Shown: positions 34,110-44,654, numbered from the stretch's first letter. The stretch is DNA of 64,000 nt from Epiperipatus broadwayi (GCA_028023455.1 JAQFVV010000282.1:651713-715712); one strand, 5' to 3'. The notes: generated by a model not told the origin, from the sequence alone. A program made the numbers and translations.

Positions 34110-34113
<4 letters not shown>
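33353..34113. repeat. Long palindrome (about 760 bp)
   Basis: The two arms of about 360 bp meet near 33712 (TCTCTCATGG...CCATAAGAGAG) and match closely: TACAATATTTTTGGGTA, ACCATTATCAA, AACTTGAAGTAG, GTTTATTTCCCTCAG, AGAGGTTTCCACATAG, GCTTCATCAGCCC. The right arm has an extra direct duplication of about 51 bp (33722-33829). Opposing open frames (33438-33860 minus, 33844-34050 plus) are the same arm sequence read both ways. Each arm holds CTGATGA and, after a possible ACATA/TATGT hairpin, GGAAAC. It lies 90 bp after the PLE end, with (TA)n on both sides. Confidence 0.85.

Positions 34114-34192
<79 letters not shown>
34114..34192. repeat. (AT)n microsatellite, about 80 bp
   Basis: Pure AT run at the right end of the long palindrome. 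Confidence 0.97.
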
Positions 34193-34195
<3 letters not shown>

Positions 34196-34700
34196 ACAGG
34201 GAGTAAATCATACTTTCCCAGGCTATGATTTAAAAGCACTCTAAATGTTGAACAAAGGATCAAGAATAGAATAAATTCATTTATTCTTGGTACCTCTGAT
34301 GTTTAAGACCATACCTTTGTCAACATTGTTGGTAATTCAGAGTGAAATTAATTTATCAACCAGATGGAATATGGGACTTGAAAAGTTGCTAAACTCATAA
34401 TTAATTATACAAGGCTGTAGACAGCATCTCACTTTTAACACCTTGATTGTAGTAATTAAACAAGATTCAATATGTAAACTTTAAATTAAACATAGCTCAT
34501 TGTATATGTAAACAAAGGGGGTAAATCATACTCTCTCAGGCTATGACTTAAAAGTATGCTCAATGTTGAACAAAGGAACAACAATAGAATTTAATCCACC
34601 TATTCTTGGTAACTCTGCTTATTTCTTCGAAATTTAGAGTGCTTTTAAATCATATCCTGGAGGAGAATGAATTACTCCCTTTGTTTACTTATAGGTTGAG
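34193..34700. repeat. Family K: two direct copies plus an inverted piece
   Basis: Copies at 34193-34330 and 34507-34630 share GGGAGTAAATCATACT/GGGGGTAAATCATACT, CAGGCTATGA.TTAAAAG and ATGTTGAACAAAGGA (314 bp apart). 34640-34690 repeats the start in inverted orientation (TAGAGTGCTTTTAAATCATA ... ACTCCCTTTGTTTA). The block lies exactly between two long (AT)n arrays. Confidence 0.75.
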
Positions 34701-34705
34701 CTATG

Positions 34706-34710
<5 letters not shown>

Positions 34711-34792
<82 letters not shown>
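34711..34792. repeat. (AT)n microsatellite, about 80 bp
   Basis: Pure AT run, followed at 34793-34905 by a family C fragment (AACCAATCAACACTTTTCAC, AATAACAATCAATAATT). Confidence 0.97.
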
Positions 34793-34794
<2 letters not shown>

Positions 34795-34905
34795 CATTAA
34801 AAACCAATCAACACTTTTCACAATCCCAATATCAATAACAATCAATAATTTCTAATTGTTTTCAAGGCAACCTTTTAACAATAAGGGTAAAATATATATG
34901 TATAT

Positions 34906-35635
34906 ATGCATTGTGAATTTATATAATAAAAGATAAAATATTCTTTTTTTTAAAGTAGTACAATACAGATTAAAGTCTTTTTCAATAATCTCATAATAGA
35001 ACAGTAATAGAGAAGATTGAGCTCAACAGTTGTTAAGTCTGAAGGTTTAAGTAGTTTTCCATCCTTTTTTTTTATACTTTAGCTTAAAATAGCAACATGC
35101 TCATTTCCGTTCAGATATGGTGTTATATTATGGGCATAGAAGGTGAAAGCACTACCTCTATACTAATTGTAATGTATTTTCTTTTACTAATTAAGGTAAA
35201 TTAGAGTATTTTATAATACATTGATTTAATTATCAAATATGAATTTTAAATAAACAGGTGAATTTTAATCATGCATGACAAATAAAAAAAATGTGTTTAC
35301 CAAAGCATTATTATGTTTGAACCACCTAAAAGAAATGCAATAACCTATTTGAATTTTAGTGTTCGAGTTACAAATAGTAAAATTACTGTATTATTATATG
35401 TAAAAATAAACACTCTTATTATATTACTAAATCACTGCTAGTATTATAATAAATAATTTATTAGTCATGCACCTTATCTTTGAAAGTTTAAAACTCCCTT
35501 TATAATTTATAGTGTAAAAATTTCCAATAAAATAAGAGTGTGATTTTCTGATAACTCAGTCCTTGGATTGGCTGGACATTATTTCTGTTACAATTTGGTA
35601 TCTTCATAATTAATGACATATAATTATGTCTTAAG
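34906..35635. other. No recognisable gene
   Basis: A+T-rich, stops in every frame, no shared repeat seen. Confidence 0.55.
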
Positions 35636-35639
35636 CCAA

Positions 35640-35825
35640 TAAACATCACATGATCACCATTTTTTATGCTTGCTCTTAACTGTTACTAAAATAGGCAAAA
35701 CTCTCTATGCGCATTGCCACTCAGTGCAAGCCAGAGTAATCAATGGATGCCCATTGATTACTCTGGCTTGCACTGGGTGGCACTACTGTATGAAGTGTTT
35801 TGCCTGTTTTAATATAATTATGTTC
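35640..35825. repeat. Family A repeat, palindromic remnant without ribozyme
   Basis: Two inverted pieces of the distal half of family A meet at GGATGCCCATTGATTAC: AAACATCACATGATCACCAT ... GGCAAAACTCTC ... CAGTGCAAGCCAGAGTAATC, then the reverse complement back to TTTTGCCTGTTTTAAT. The hammerhead half is absent. Confidence 0.8.
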
Positions 35826-36039
35826 TTGATAGTGCTCACAATAGTCATCAAAGTTCATCTATATTAACAAATATAACAGTATGTGTAGGTAAAGCCTTAA
35901 ATAATGTGCCTTTATGAAATACAATTAATATCACAATACATATAAATTAATATTTTATTATACTTAAGTGTTATTATATATACACATACATATCATTCAC
36001 TGGTTATCTTGTCACCATCCAAATTTAACTACTGACTAT

Positions 36040-36430
36040 TACAATTATGTATATATGGGTTAAGAAATTGCTGCCAGCAGCATAGATGGCAGTTCAATTG
36101 TTATTTAAAACAGAATTTGGGAATTCTATCATCAGATTTTTAATGGTATGGGTGGCTGAAGAGTTGTAGGTTGGAGTAAGTAGAAGCCTGTCCATTAAAA
36201 TGTAAGGATTTGCTATCTTAATATAAACTGAGCATTGATTATATGTATGTATGGGAAATGGTAATCTGGATCAACTGGTGAGTGCTGGTTTAGCACGAAA
36301 TACGAATATTGGTGATTTTTTATCTTTTCTGCATGTGTGTGGTCATGTGTCTCAGTAGTATGAAATATTGTGGATAGTGGAGTGGCTTGAAAGTCTGAGT
36401 TCAAATCCCCTATATTTAAACAGGCTTGGT
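36040..36430 (+). repeat. Family B repeat, copy 4 (near full length)
   Basis: Runs from about ATGTATATATGGGTTAAG through GAATTCTATCATCAGATTTT, GAAGCCTGTCCATTAAAATG and GGATTTGCTATCTTAATATA to the ribozyme segment, then GTGTGTGGTCATGTGTCTCA and a B-box-like GAGTTCAAATCCCC at the end. The B-box-like end recurs at 59.33 kb, which makes a Pol III-type or SINE-like nature possible. Confidence 0.8.
36261..36319 (+). ncRNA. Hammerhead-like motif, family B (one core change)
   Basis: Outer stem I GTAATC / GATTTT, inner TCAA / TTGG, core CTGGTGA (36275-36281; A6 to G), stem II GTGCT, loop GGTTT, AGCAC (perfect 5 bp), GAAA (36297-36300), U, loop ACGA, AUA cleavage triplet (36306-36308). Every helix is present, but the A6 change should abolish cleavage. 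Confidence 0.6.
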
Positions 36431-36710
36431 AAATTCTATAAGATATTATATTTACTCAATATTAAAATATTATTTATCATTACATATATGACATGCTGTT
36501 TTTTATTATAAAGTTTTAGAAGTGAGATATCTCTGCTCTATAAATATTTATTAAAAATTGTTCCAAGTCTAAAGATTTAAATTTAGAATTTCATCTACAA
36601 ATGTAAGCACTTCAAGTTTTTAGATTTTTTTTTTTTTAATTTTTGAAGTGAAAAGCTTCAGTCATCTGTAACAAATGAAAAATTGTCTTGATTCAATGAT
36701 ATCAATATAC

Positions 36711-37301
36711 CAGGGGTCCCCAACCCTATGCTGCGGGCACCATGGCGCCCGCAGACCATTTCACGTGTGCCCACCGCTATCCAAACACGATAAAAAATTA
36801 TTTATCTGATACAAATAATTTTAATTTTTAAATTTTCTTATAAATTATTGTATTATATTGTAACCAAATTGTAGGGCATACTATACTTTTACAACGTAAA
36901 AATATAAATGTTAATTATATGTTAAAATTTTATTCTTGAAATAAATATTTTTTTGTACATTATGTGTATTATTAACAATATCCAAATATAAATTTACATT
37001 GAAAAAATAAATGGTATAAATGTTAATTATATGTTAAAATTTTATTCTTGAAATAAATATTTTTTTGTACATTATGTGTATTATTAACAATATCCAAATA
37101 TAAATTTACATTGAAAAAATAAATGGTATAAATGTTAATTATATGTTAAAATTTTATTCTTGAAATAAATATTTTTTTGTACATTATGTGTATTATTAAC
37201 AATATCCAAATATAAATTTACATTGAAAAAATAAATGGTTCCTGCCACCTGGCTAGTATTATAGAATGTGCTCTTAAGTGCAAAAAGGTTGGAGACCCCT
37301 G
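36711..37301. mobile_element. hAT-family MITE with 8 bp target duplication
   Basis: Terminal inverted repeats CAGGGGTCCCCAACC and (right end, inverted) CAGGGGTCTCCAACC match at 14 of 15 bases. Flanks CAATATAC and CAATACAC are an 8 bp target duplication with one mismatch, the hAT hallmark. The ends resemble Charlie-type hAT elements. No transposase frame is present; the interior is mostly three tandem copies of a 112 bp unit. It would need a hAT transposase supplied from elsewhere. Confidence 0.88.
36903..37238. repeat. 112 bp tandem repeat, three copies
   Basis: The unit starts TATAAATGTTAATTATATG; copies begin at 36903, 37015 and 37127 and are almost identical, so the array expanded recently inside the hAT element. 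Confidence 0.95.
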
Positions 37302-37309
37302 CAATACAC

Positions 37310-38345
37310 TATAGGTATTAGTCGTGCAAATAAAAAATCATTGATTAATCCCCCCCCCCCTTGATTTTATTAAATATAAAATAATGGAAATACTATAACA
37401 ATAGTTTTGATGGCTTATTCAACATTAGATATCTATCATAGTAAAAAAATAAACATTTACTAAATGAATATGATTATTTCAGTTCTGTTGGGGAGAAAGA
37501 AAGAAAAAGATTAAAAAAAACTGTTTTAGCGATTAGTTTTTCCATGACTATAAAATCAATCTGTGAACTACAAATATGTTCATATATATATATGCTGGTC
37601 CATTTTTAAGGTACTTTGCGATGATGTTTAATGATTTCTTCCACAGAAAAAAAAAGTGCATTGTGTATATGGATTTCATCAATATAATATTGCTAAAGCA
37701 AAGCTTATGCAAGTTATTTTCACTTATAAATAAAACGTGGATAAATATACCACTAATATTTCATAGCTGAATATTAACTTATTGATAAAGTCTACAAAAG
37801 TAATACCTGTTCCATAATCTAGTAAAATTCATTATTTCTTTTCAAACCTATAGAATAACATAATCAGCATATTGTTGATATAATTTCATAAGAATAAAAC
37901 TCGGTCTTGGTAGTTTTCATTTTGTCAAGTTTAACATAGTTATATATTGGAAAACGTTTAATATGTATGTGTGTAAGGCATTTTTTTGTTATCTATATCA
38001 CATTATAATAAATATTATCTATATAAAGTACATCTATACAAAAGATTCTTTGTCAGACTTATATTTGAATATTCCATATAAGATATATTCATTTTATCTT
38101 ATTATATTTTATAAATTTGCAATGATAACAAAATATGTAAATCTATATTCTTTTATGTAAAAAGAAAATATGGAGAATCACAGTAAAATATTCCGTGAAT
38201 ATATTACTTTCAATATTTTTATTAGATCTAGCAAAATTAAATCTCAGTTGATTAATTAACTGATAAATCATGTCTGTATTTAAGTATTATATCTATTAAA
38301 TATTACCAAATTCACACTTTCTTTATTTGTGCTGTAATATCCTAT
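37310..38345. other. No recognisable gene
   Basis: Contains a short poly-C run near 37352. Otherwise A+T-rich without coding or shared repeats. Confidence 0.55.
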
Positions 38346-38348
38346 AAA

Positions 38349-38600
38349 TACAATTTATACAAACTGCTTCAAACACTTTTTAGCAAAACTCTTTATTCGT
38401 ACATATACATACACCTACATTTTGACTGACCTGCGGTCTTCTTCAGAGCAAGTTTTGATCTTTTAAAAAAACGTTTTTTTAAAAGATCAAAATAAACTTG
38501 CTCTGAAGAAGACCGCAGGTCAGTCGAAACGTAGGTGTATGTATATGTACAAATAAAGAGTTTTGCTAAAAAGTGTTTGAAGCGGTTTGGATAAATTGTA
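38349..38600. repeat. Palindrome with hammerhead-like hairpins
   Basis: Arms of about 115 bp face each other at ACGTTTTTTTAAAAGATC: TACAATTTATACAAACTGC, TTCAAACACTTTTTAGCAAA, ATACATACACCTACATTT, GACCTGCGGTCTTCTTCAGA and the inverted complement. The plus-strand arm carries CTGAAGA, a GACC..GGTC hairpin and GAAAC (38503-38530). The minus-strand arm keeps CTGAAGA but has lost GAAAC. Confidence 0.85.
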
Positions 38601-38739
38601 TTATATCTATTAATATAAAATGATTAAAAGACATTGATAATAACTCCAAACATCATGTTTTATATAAAAGTTTATTATTATTATTATTTCTTTCATACAT
38701 ACATTTTATTATAAGTTATATCACAAATTATGTTTTGTC

Positions 38740-39175
38740 ATACTGATACTTACATATTTTCAGTCTGACCGCCTCGTCAGCCATTTTATTACTTTCATGG
38801 ACCTACAACTTGCAATAAAAGCAAAAATATTTGTATATTCTTGTTTTTATTTTGTTTAATTATAATACTATTATTTTTTTAAACAAAAATTTCTTCAAAA
38901 GAGTTAGAGTTAGTTTAGGGTTAGAGTTAAGGTTGGGATTAGGGTTAGAATTAAGGTTTAAAATTAATGTTAGAGTTATGGGCTAGGGCTAGGGTTAGGA
39001 ATTAGGGTTAAAATTAGAGTTAAGTATAAATATTATAATAAAAATAAATTAAAAACAAAAATAAAATATTTTTTCTGCCAAGTGTAGGTCCGGAAACTGG
39101 TATAATTATTTTTATAACTTAAAATAAAATGGCTGTCAAGAAGTAACCAGATGGAAAATACATAAGTATCCATAT
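38740..39175. mobile_element. Foldback/MITE-like element with TTAGGG-type core
   Basis: Diverged inverted ends: left ATACTTACATATTTTC, then CAGCCATTTTATTA and GGACCTACAACTTG; the right end inverted reads ATACTTATGTATTTTC, CAGCCATTTTATTTT and GGACCTACACTTGG. Between them 38895-39015 is a degenerate TTAGGG array. No open frame. The inverted ends show that the telomere-like core belongs to a mobile element and not to a chromosome end. Confidence 0.7.
38895..39015. repeat. Degenerate (TTAGGG)n interstitial array
   Basis: Repeated TTAGGG and variants (TTAGAG, TTAAGG, GTTGGGA), G-rich on the plus strand, about 120 bp, inside the foldback element. Confidence 0.85.
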
Positions 39176-39284
39176 TATTTATTGTTTCTTAAATAACTGT
39201 GCTATATTATATTAAATCAAATTTAATTCCACCTGTTTACTATTTAAATTAATATTCATAAATAATTCACCTTATTTTATTTAA

Positions 39285-39485
39285 ACAAAGGCAAAACTCT
39301 CCATACAGTAGTGCCACCCTGTGCCAAACAGAGTAATCAATGGATGACAGAAGGCTTGTGCATAAAATCCCTATCTAGTGCCTACTCATCCAATACCCCC
39401 AGACTAGTTTCTGGCTTGTGGCCATCATCAGTGAGAAGCCTTGGATCTAAGAGTACTGCACTTAGATCTTAGGATCTAAATGTTT
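39285..39485 (-). repeat. Family A repeat, copy with ribozyme
   Basis: Ordered family A blocks on the minus strand (GGCAAAACTCTCC, GAGTAATCAATGGATG, GGCTTGTGCATAAAATCC, CCTACTCATCCAATACC, GGATCTAAGAGTACTGCAC). Confidence 0.88.
39396..39437 (-). ncRNA. Hammerhead ribozyme-like motif, family A
   Basis: Minus strand: stem I TTCTCA / TGGGGG (wobbles allowed), core CTGATGA (39431-39425), T, stem II GGC, loop CACAA, GCC, A, GAAAC, TA, GTC cleavage triplet (39404-39402). All core residues intact. Confidence 0.6.
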
Positions 39486-39574
39486 TATTTACTGATTAAT
39501 TTGATATAAAAAGATTTTATATTGTTTAAAACAAAATGTATTTCTAATATATATGTGTGTGTGTTAAATATTAT

Positions 39575-39715
39575 TATAAGATGGCCACTCTTATCTTTTC
39601 AAAGTCTCTATCTTCTGCTTCAATTTGAGATACTCAACAAAACATCATTGAGGTATTAAAAACAATATTACAGGACATGTGTATAAGGTGCAAATCTCTT
39701 CTGATAAAAATTATA
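39575..39715. repeat. Family L repeat, copy 1
   Basis: Matches 42000-42145 in the same orientation: AAGATGGC, TCAAAGTCTCTATCTT, TTGAGGTATTAAAAAC, TACA.GACATG and GCAAATCTCTTCTGA. Non-coding in both. Confidence 0.7.
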
Positions 39716-39975
39716 TATGAACACTGTGCTAGTAAATTAAATAGTTTGACAGTCAGATGATGTATGTTGGTTTAACCCAGTTTGAATACTAGGTGAAAGT
39801 ACCTCGAGGCCATCCATATGCGAGATATTAAATCAAGAATACTATGACCTCTGCCCTATTTGCCTATTCTCGAGGCTAATTATAAACAAACAACATTATA
39901 CGAGACACACATAAATTACTTTCACACTGGCCACAAAGCTTAGCAACAGAGGTAGAGACATGGACGGGAACACCT
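39710..39975. repeat. Family E repeat, copy 2 (diverged)
   Basis: Keeps GAAAGTACCTCGAG, TATTTGCCTATTCTCGA and the A-box-like GCTTAGCAACAGAGGTAGAG end seen in the 50.1 kb copy. Confidence 0.55.
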
Positions 39976-41995
39976 ATGGAGCTAAATAGTTAAATGTGCA
40001 ATAAAAGTACTAAGAAACATGTGTTTTGCGTGCCTGGATCATTGGAAAAGTGAAATAAAGCATTATAATAAAATTAGGAAACTCAAGCTTTTGATAGTTA
40101 AATAATATGTTTAATTAATGACTTTAAAATATTAAGAATGTTTTTAATGTCCTCCGCTATTCCCCTAAATTAATGAAAAACTAATTAGACCCTAAAATCA
40201 GATTAAATGATATAATATTTTTGTGGTCTAAATCTTTTCTTCCCAATTTTAATAAAATTGGCAACTTGAATCTCCTCGATAAAGTACAATAGTAAAAATA
40301 TTTCGCAAAGCATTTTCTAATTGCTTTGCGCTAAAAACAGACAGTTTAAAAATTATTTAAAATGTATATAGCTAAATCATATATACGTAATAAGCTACTG
40401 GTTGACAAAAGAGGTGTTATTGAGGAGATCAAGTTGGCAAACAAAGGAAACTTACTCGTATGGAATTTAGAAACATAAATAAAATTGGAAAGAGATTTTA
40501 AATGAAAAAAATTAACTTTTACACTTAACCACAATGGAATACAAAATATTTACACATGTTAGTAATGAAGAATAGCGAAGGAAAAAAGGTTAAATATAGA
40601 TAGATGATCACACCTATATATATTTAAGACTAGTCTAATAAAATGGTTACATTACAAATATCATTAAATAAAATAATTCATAATATAATTCAATTAAGAA
40701 AGGTATGAACAAAAGGGTAGAAAATAAATAGTTCAATGGAGGAGAGATATGATTACCATCCTGGTTCCTTGCTCCTGTTCAGTGGTGGCATGGCTTGATC
40801 CAACCATCGATAGGTATTTGTCCGGACAATGAAAATGGAAATATGTAGCATGGTTTCACGAAAAGTTCTACAGACACAGCACAGAGTTCAGATGACTATT
40901 GAGCAGATATTAAGGCATTTTGGTGGTATTTAGGAACCTCAGTGATAGGCAAAGCTATTTATTTGCCTAGACAAGCATAGTAGAATCCATTAAATTCATC
41001 TGACTTTTAGCTTGAGCTTGTTCAAACTTCTCCATGATTTTGAAGACGACAGTTGTATAACTTTTTGGAATAAAATCTCAACAAGCAAAAGCAAAATCTG
41101 CAAGAGTTCTCCCCAGAGAAATCTCAATGCTCTTTCCAAAAGGAAAATCTGAATGCCAGCAATAAAACTCTGAATAACCAAGTCTTTTGTTCTCACTTTT
41201 ATTTATACCCTCTTTGTCAGCTACCTTCTATTGTTTGTATGATCTTAGATTTTGATAAGCCCCACCGCGCTCCTTTGTTTAAAGGTAACACTTTCTAAAA
41301 ATAACTTTTACTTTTTTATTCTAAATTTCTTTCTTTAAACTTTGAATTTTATTAATTAAAAAAGAAAGAGAAGGCCATCTTTAATTTGACTTGAATGGGC
41401 TAACTAATTACAAGCATACATTCTTTCAGAAAATGTTGGTGGGCTTATCTCAAAATAAATCATAGGCATATTTTAACAAGAAAAACTATATTATTATTTC
41501 TTTTAATAAAATAAGCATTTTATTTCAGCAGAATTTTGCATTAACTCATATATATATATATATATATATATATGCTTGATGTATATTTATGTTTGACTAA
41601 CAGGTTTCACAAGTAATTTTTATTAACAGAAATTTAATCTTTGAATGGAATTTATTTAACACGAAATATTTAAATGTAAATACAAATTTAATAAACATAA
41701 TTAATTTTAGCTTTAATGCAAAACCCTGCTGATATTGGACTATAAACTTAATTCAGGTCTATAACACTAACTAAGTTTATAGAAGGCTGTGAAGCATGGA
41801 TCAGACTTCAGATCCATTGCTTCAATAGAAAATTACATAGATTTTAATATTTCATAATATTTACATGCAGTAAATTGGAAGATTTTGTGATTGTTAATAT
41901 ATAGAATAAAGTTTATGGATGCAAAGTGATTACTGAAAGAACTTTACACTCTCATTCCAAGATACATAAGATTGGCCTATATAAGTGAATTTAGG
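39976..41995. other. No recognisable gene
   Basis: Includes an (AT)n run at 41549-41573. Short open frames on the minus strand have no recognisable content. Confidence 0.55.
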
Positions 41996-41999
41996 TACA

Positions 42000-42145
42000 A
42001 AAATAAGATGGCTGTTCTTATCTTTCAAAGTCTCTATCTTGTGCTTTGGTTTGAGAATATTCTTTGTAGTCAACAAAATATTGAGGTATTAAAAACATTA
42101 CAGCACATGTTTATGGGGTGTAAATCTCTTCTGAGAAAATTATGT
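42000..42145. repeat. Family L repeat, copy 2
   Basis: See the 39575 copy; about 2.4 kb away, same orientation. Confidence 0.7.
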
Positions 42146-42285
42146 CTTTAATATAGAATAATCAGTTATTGTATTGTATTGCTTTAATGCATTTGATATA
42201 AATTTCAAATAAATATCCAAAGAAAATTCTACACATCTTCATTTATGTTTACAAATTTAAACATAACAATTATAACAAGGCACTT

Positions 42286-42311
42286 CATCATCATCATCAT
42301 CATCATCATCA
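42286..42311 (-). repeat. (TGA)n tail of the RTE element
   Basis: Read on the minus strand, TGA triplets directly follow the last codons. A short tandem tail in place of poly(A) is characteristic of RTE elements. Confidence 0.9.
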
Positions 42312-43886
42312 ACCATTTTCAATACACTGCAGAATGAAGGTCTCTCCAAGTTCAGTCCATCTTCTTCGATCTTTAGCTTCTCTTCTCCACGTCACTCCTG
42401 CACATTTTCTTATTTCATCCATCCATCTAACATGTGGTCTCTTTCTGGGTCATTTACAATCTCTTGGAATCCAGTTTAAGATTTCAATTGTCCATCTATT
42501 ATCATCTCTTCTAGCAATATGTCCAGCCCAACTCCACTTCAGTCTTTTAATTTTTTCAATGAGGTCAGTAACACCTGTTTGTTCTCTTACCCATATATTG
42601 CATTTTCGATCTCTTCTTGTTACTCCCAACATGCATCTCTCCATACTTCTTTGAGTGGTCTGAAGTCTCTGTATTGCTCTTCTATTAAGTGTCCAAGTCT
42701 CAGATCCATAAGTAAGAACTGGTAAAACACATTTATTAAAAACCTTCCTTTTCAAACACATAGGCATATTTCCTTTTAGTATCAAGTTATTTCTACCAAA
42801 AGCACTCCAACCAAGTTTAATTCTATGATTAATTTCATCCATTATGTTTCCATCTGTATTAATAATCTGACCAAGATATTTGTAACTGTTAACTTCTTCT
42901 AACTCATCATAATCAATCTTTATTTTCATATTTTGAGAAAATCCATTAAACATTACTTTAGTCTTTTTAACATTTATCTTTAGTCCTACTTTCCTACTTT
43001 CATCTGATAACTCCTGCAACATTTCCTGTAGCTCTAAAGCATTATTTGCAAAAACAACTACATCATCTGCAAAATCTAAATGACTTAAATAATCTCCATT
43101 TACTTTCACTCCTTTAGCTTCCCATTTTAATCCACAAAATACTTCTTGCAGCACTGCTGTAAAAAGTTTTGGAGATATGGAGTCACCCTGTCTTACACCC
43201 TTCTCAATGTTGGCTTTCCCAGTATCATTATGTAATCTAATTGTTGCTGTTGCATTTTTATAAATATTCTTTAAAATATGACAATATCCTGGATCTATAC
43301 CTTGATGATCCAATGCTTTAATCACTGAAGAAATGTTTATAGAATCAAATGCCTTTTCATAATCTACAAATCCAAAGCATAATGGCAACTCATATTCATT
43401 TGTCCTTTCTATAACTTCTCTCAATACCTGGATATGATCTACTGTACTAAAATCACTTTTAAATCCAGCTTGTTCTCTTGGTTGGTGGAAATCCAATGTT
43501 CTCTGTAGACGAGTCGTAATTATCTTGGTAAAAAATTTGTATAAAACTGATAAAAGGCTGATAGGTCTGTAATTTCTAATATCTTCTTTATCACCTTTTT
43601 TAAATATTAAAATTAATACTGCATTCTTCCAATCATCTGGTACATCTTTATCATTTAGACATTTGGTATATAACTTTGCTAAAAAAAATTCTATTTCTTC
43701 ACCTGCTTCTTTTAATATATCAATTGTAATTTCATCATTACCTGGAGCCTTTCCTTTCTTCATATATTTAATTGCATGTCTCACTTCTTCATTTAAAATT
43801 CTGGACAATTCAAAAGATGTAATAGATATAGGAGGTACGTGTTCTTTATTACTATATAATTCTTGATAAAAGTCTTCTACAAGCAC
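42286..43886 (-). mobile_element. RTE-like LINE, 5'-truncated, reverse transcriptase nearly intact
   Basis: Minus-strand frame open from 43886 for 478 codons: GKAPGNDEITIDILK, NYRPISLLSVLYK, FGFVDYEKAFD (motif A, about residue 173-181), VRQGDSISP (231-239), LDFADDVVVFA (motif C, catalytic FADD at about 272-275), SYKYLGQIINTDG, TYGSETWTL and WAGHIARRDDNRW, the usual order of RTE-clade proteins. A single in-frame TGA after RDCK (42450) interrupts it. Beyond the TGA the same frame continues with RKRPHVRWMDEIRKCAG and WTELGETFILQCIENG, and ends in the TGATGA tail. The endonuclease is missing, with a stop just before the first codon, so the copy is 5'-truncated. RTE proteins reverse-transcribe their own RNA at a nicked target. 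All RT catalytic residues are intact; this is the youngest LINE in the window. Confidence 0.92.
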
Positions 43887-44035
43887 TTATTGCTAACCAA
43901 ATGTATAATTAAACTTGTTCTCAGTGAATTATTTAACGAACTTGCAAATAATGTTCACCTTTTCTGATATCCATACTAATCTATTTATTACATAAAAAAT
44001 ATAGCTTTTATCTAACCTTTTATTTAAATAACTCT

Positions 44036-44257
44036 TTACATTAAAGATCAGCCTTTACAAGCTATTGTGCATGCGCTTTTTATGAGTGTTAATAATAAAA
44101 GAATACTTTCATTCCCAACACGAGATATAGTATTTATGAAAGAACAAAATGAATCCACTTGTTATTTCCAACCCAAATGCTTATATATGGGCAAATCTTA
44201 AATACTGGAAATGAAAGTGCATGCACAATAGCTTGTAAAGGCTGATCTTTAATGTAA
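44036..44257. mobile_element. MITE with about 39 bp terminal inverted repeats
   Basis: TTACATTAAAGATCAGCCTT, TACAAGCTATTGTGCATGC at 44036-44074 and the exact inverted complement at 44219-44257. The interior is about 140 bp and non-coding. No clear target duplication. Confidence 0.8.
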
Positions 44258-44654
44258 TACAATTATAAACATAGCGCTATATAAATAAATGCATATTTAA
44301 ATAACTCTTTAGAAATCTAGCTTATGATAGGCATACTGGTTCCACGAGTAAGTTCATAATGATAAATCATAAATTATTTATGGGCTTATTAAAATTATTA
44401 GAATTTCATCTGGATTAAAATTTGAAACTAAGCTGGCTGATTAATATAAAAATAAAAAGTCCCGCAAATAAAATTTCAATGCTTAATTTATTACTACATA
44501 ACAAACAGAAACTCAAACAAAAATGGACTTTTTTATCTGTTAAATAGATTGGAATTGATATGAGAAAAGATAGATATTATTTGAAAATCTTTTTAAATGA
44601 TTCTTTAGGGATCTGATTTCTGAATTATCATAGTAATGTTTTCATATTGTTATT

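Noticed and set aside
34010-34263. Open frames made of repeated Ile-Tyr on both strands
   Set aside because: They are translations of the (AT)n microsatellite.
36903-37238. CRISPR-like direct repeats
   Set aside because: Three head-to-tail 112 bp units without spacers, inside a hAT element of an animal genome.
38895-39015. True telomere or chromosome end
   Set aside because: The array is degenerate, short, and enclosed in an element with inverted ends and ordinary DNA on both sides.
42334-43866. Plus-strand frames across the RTE element
   Set aside because: They are shadows of the minus-strand reverse transcriptase frame.
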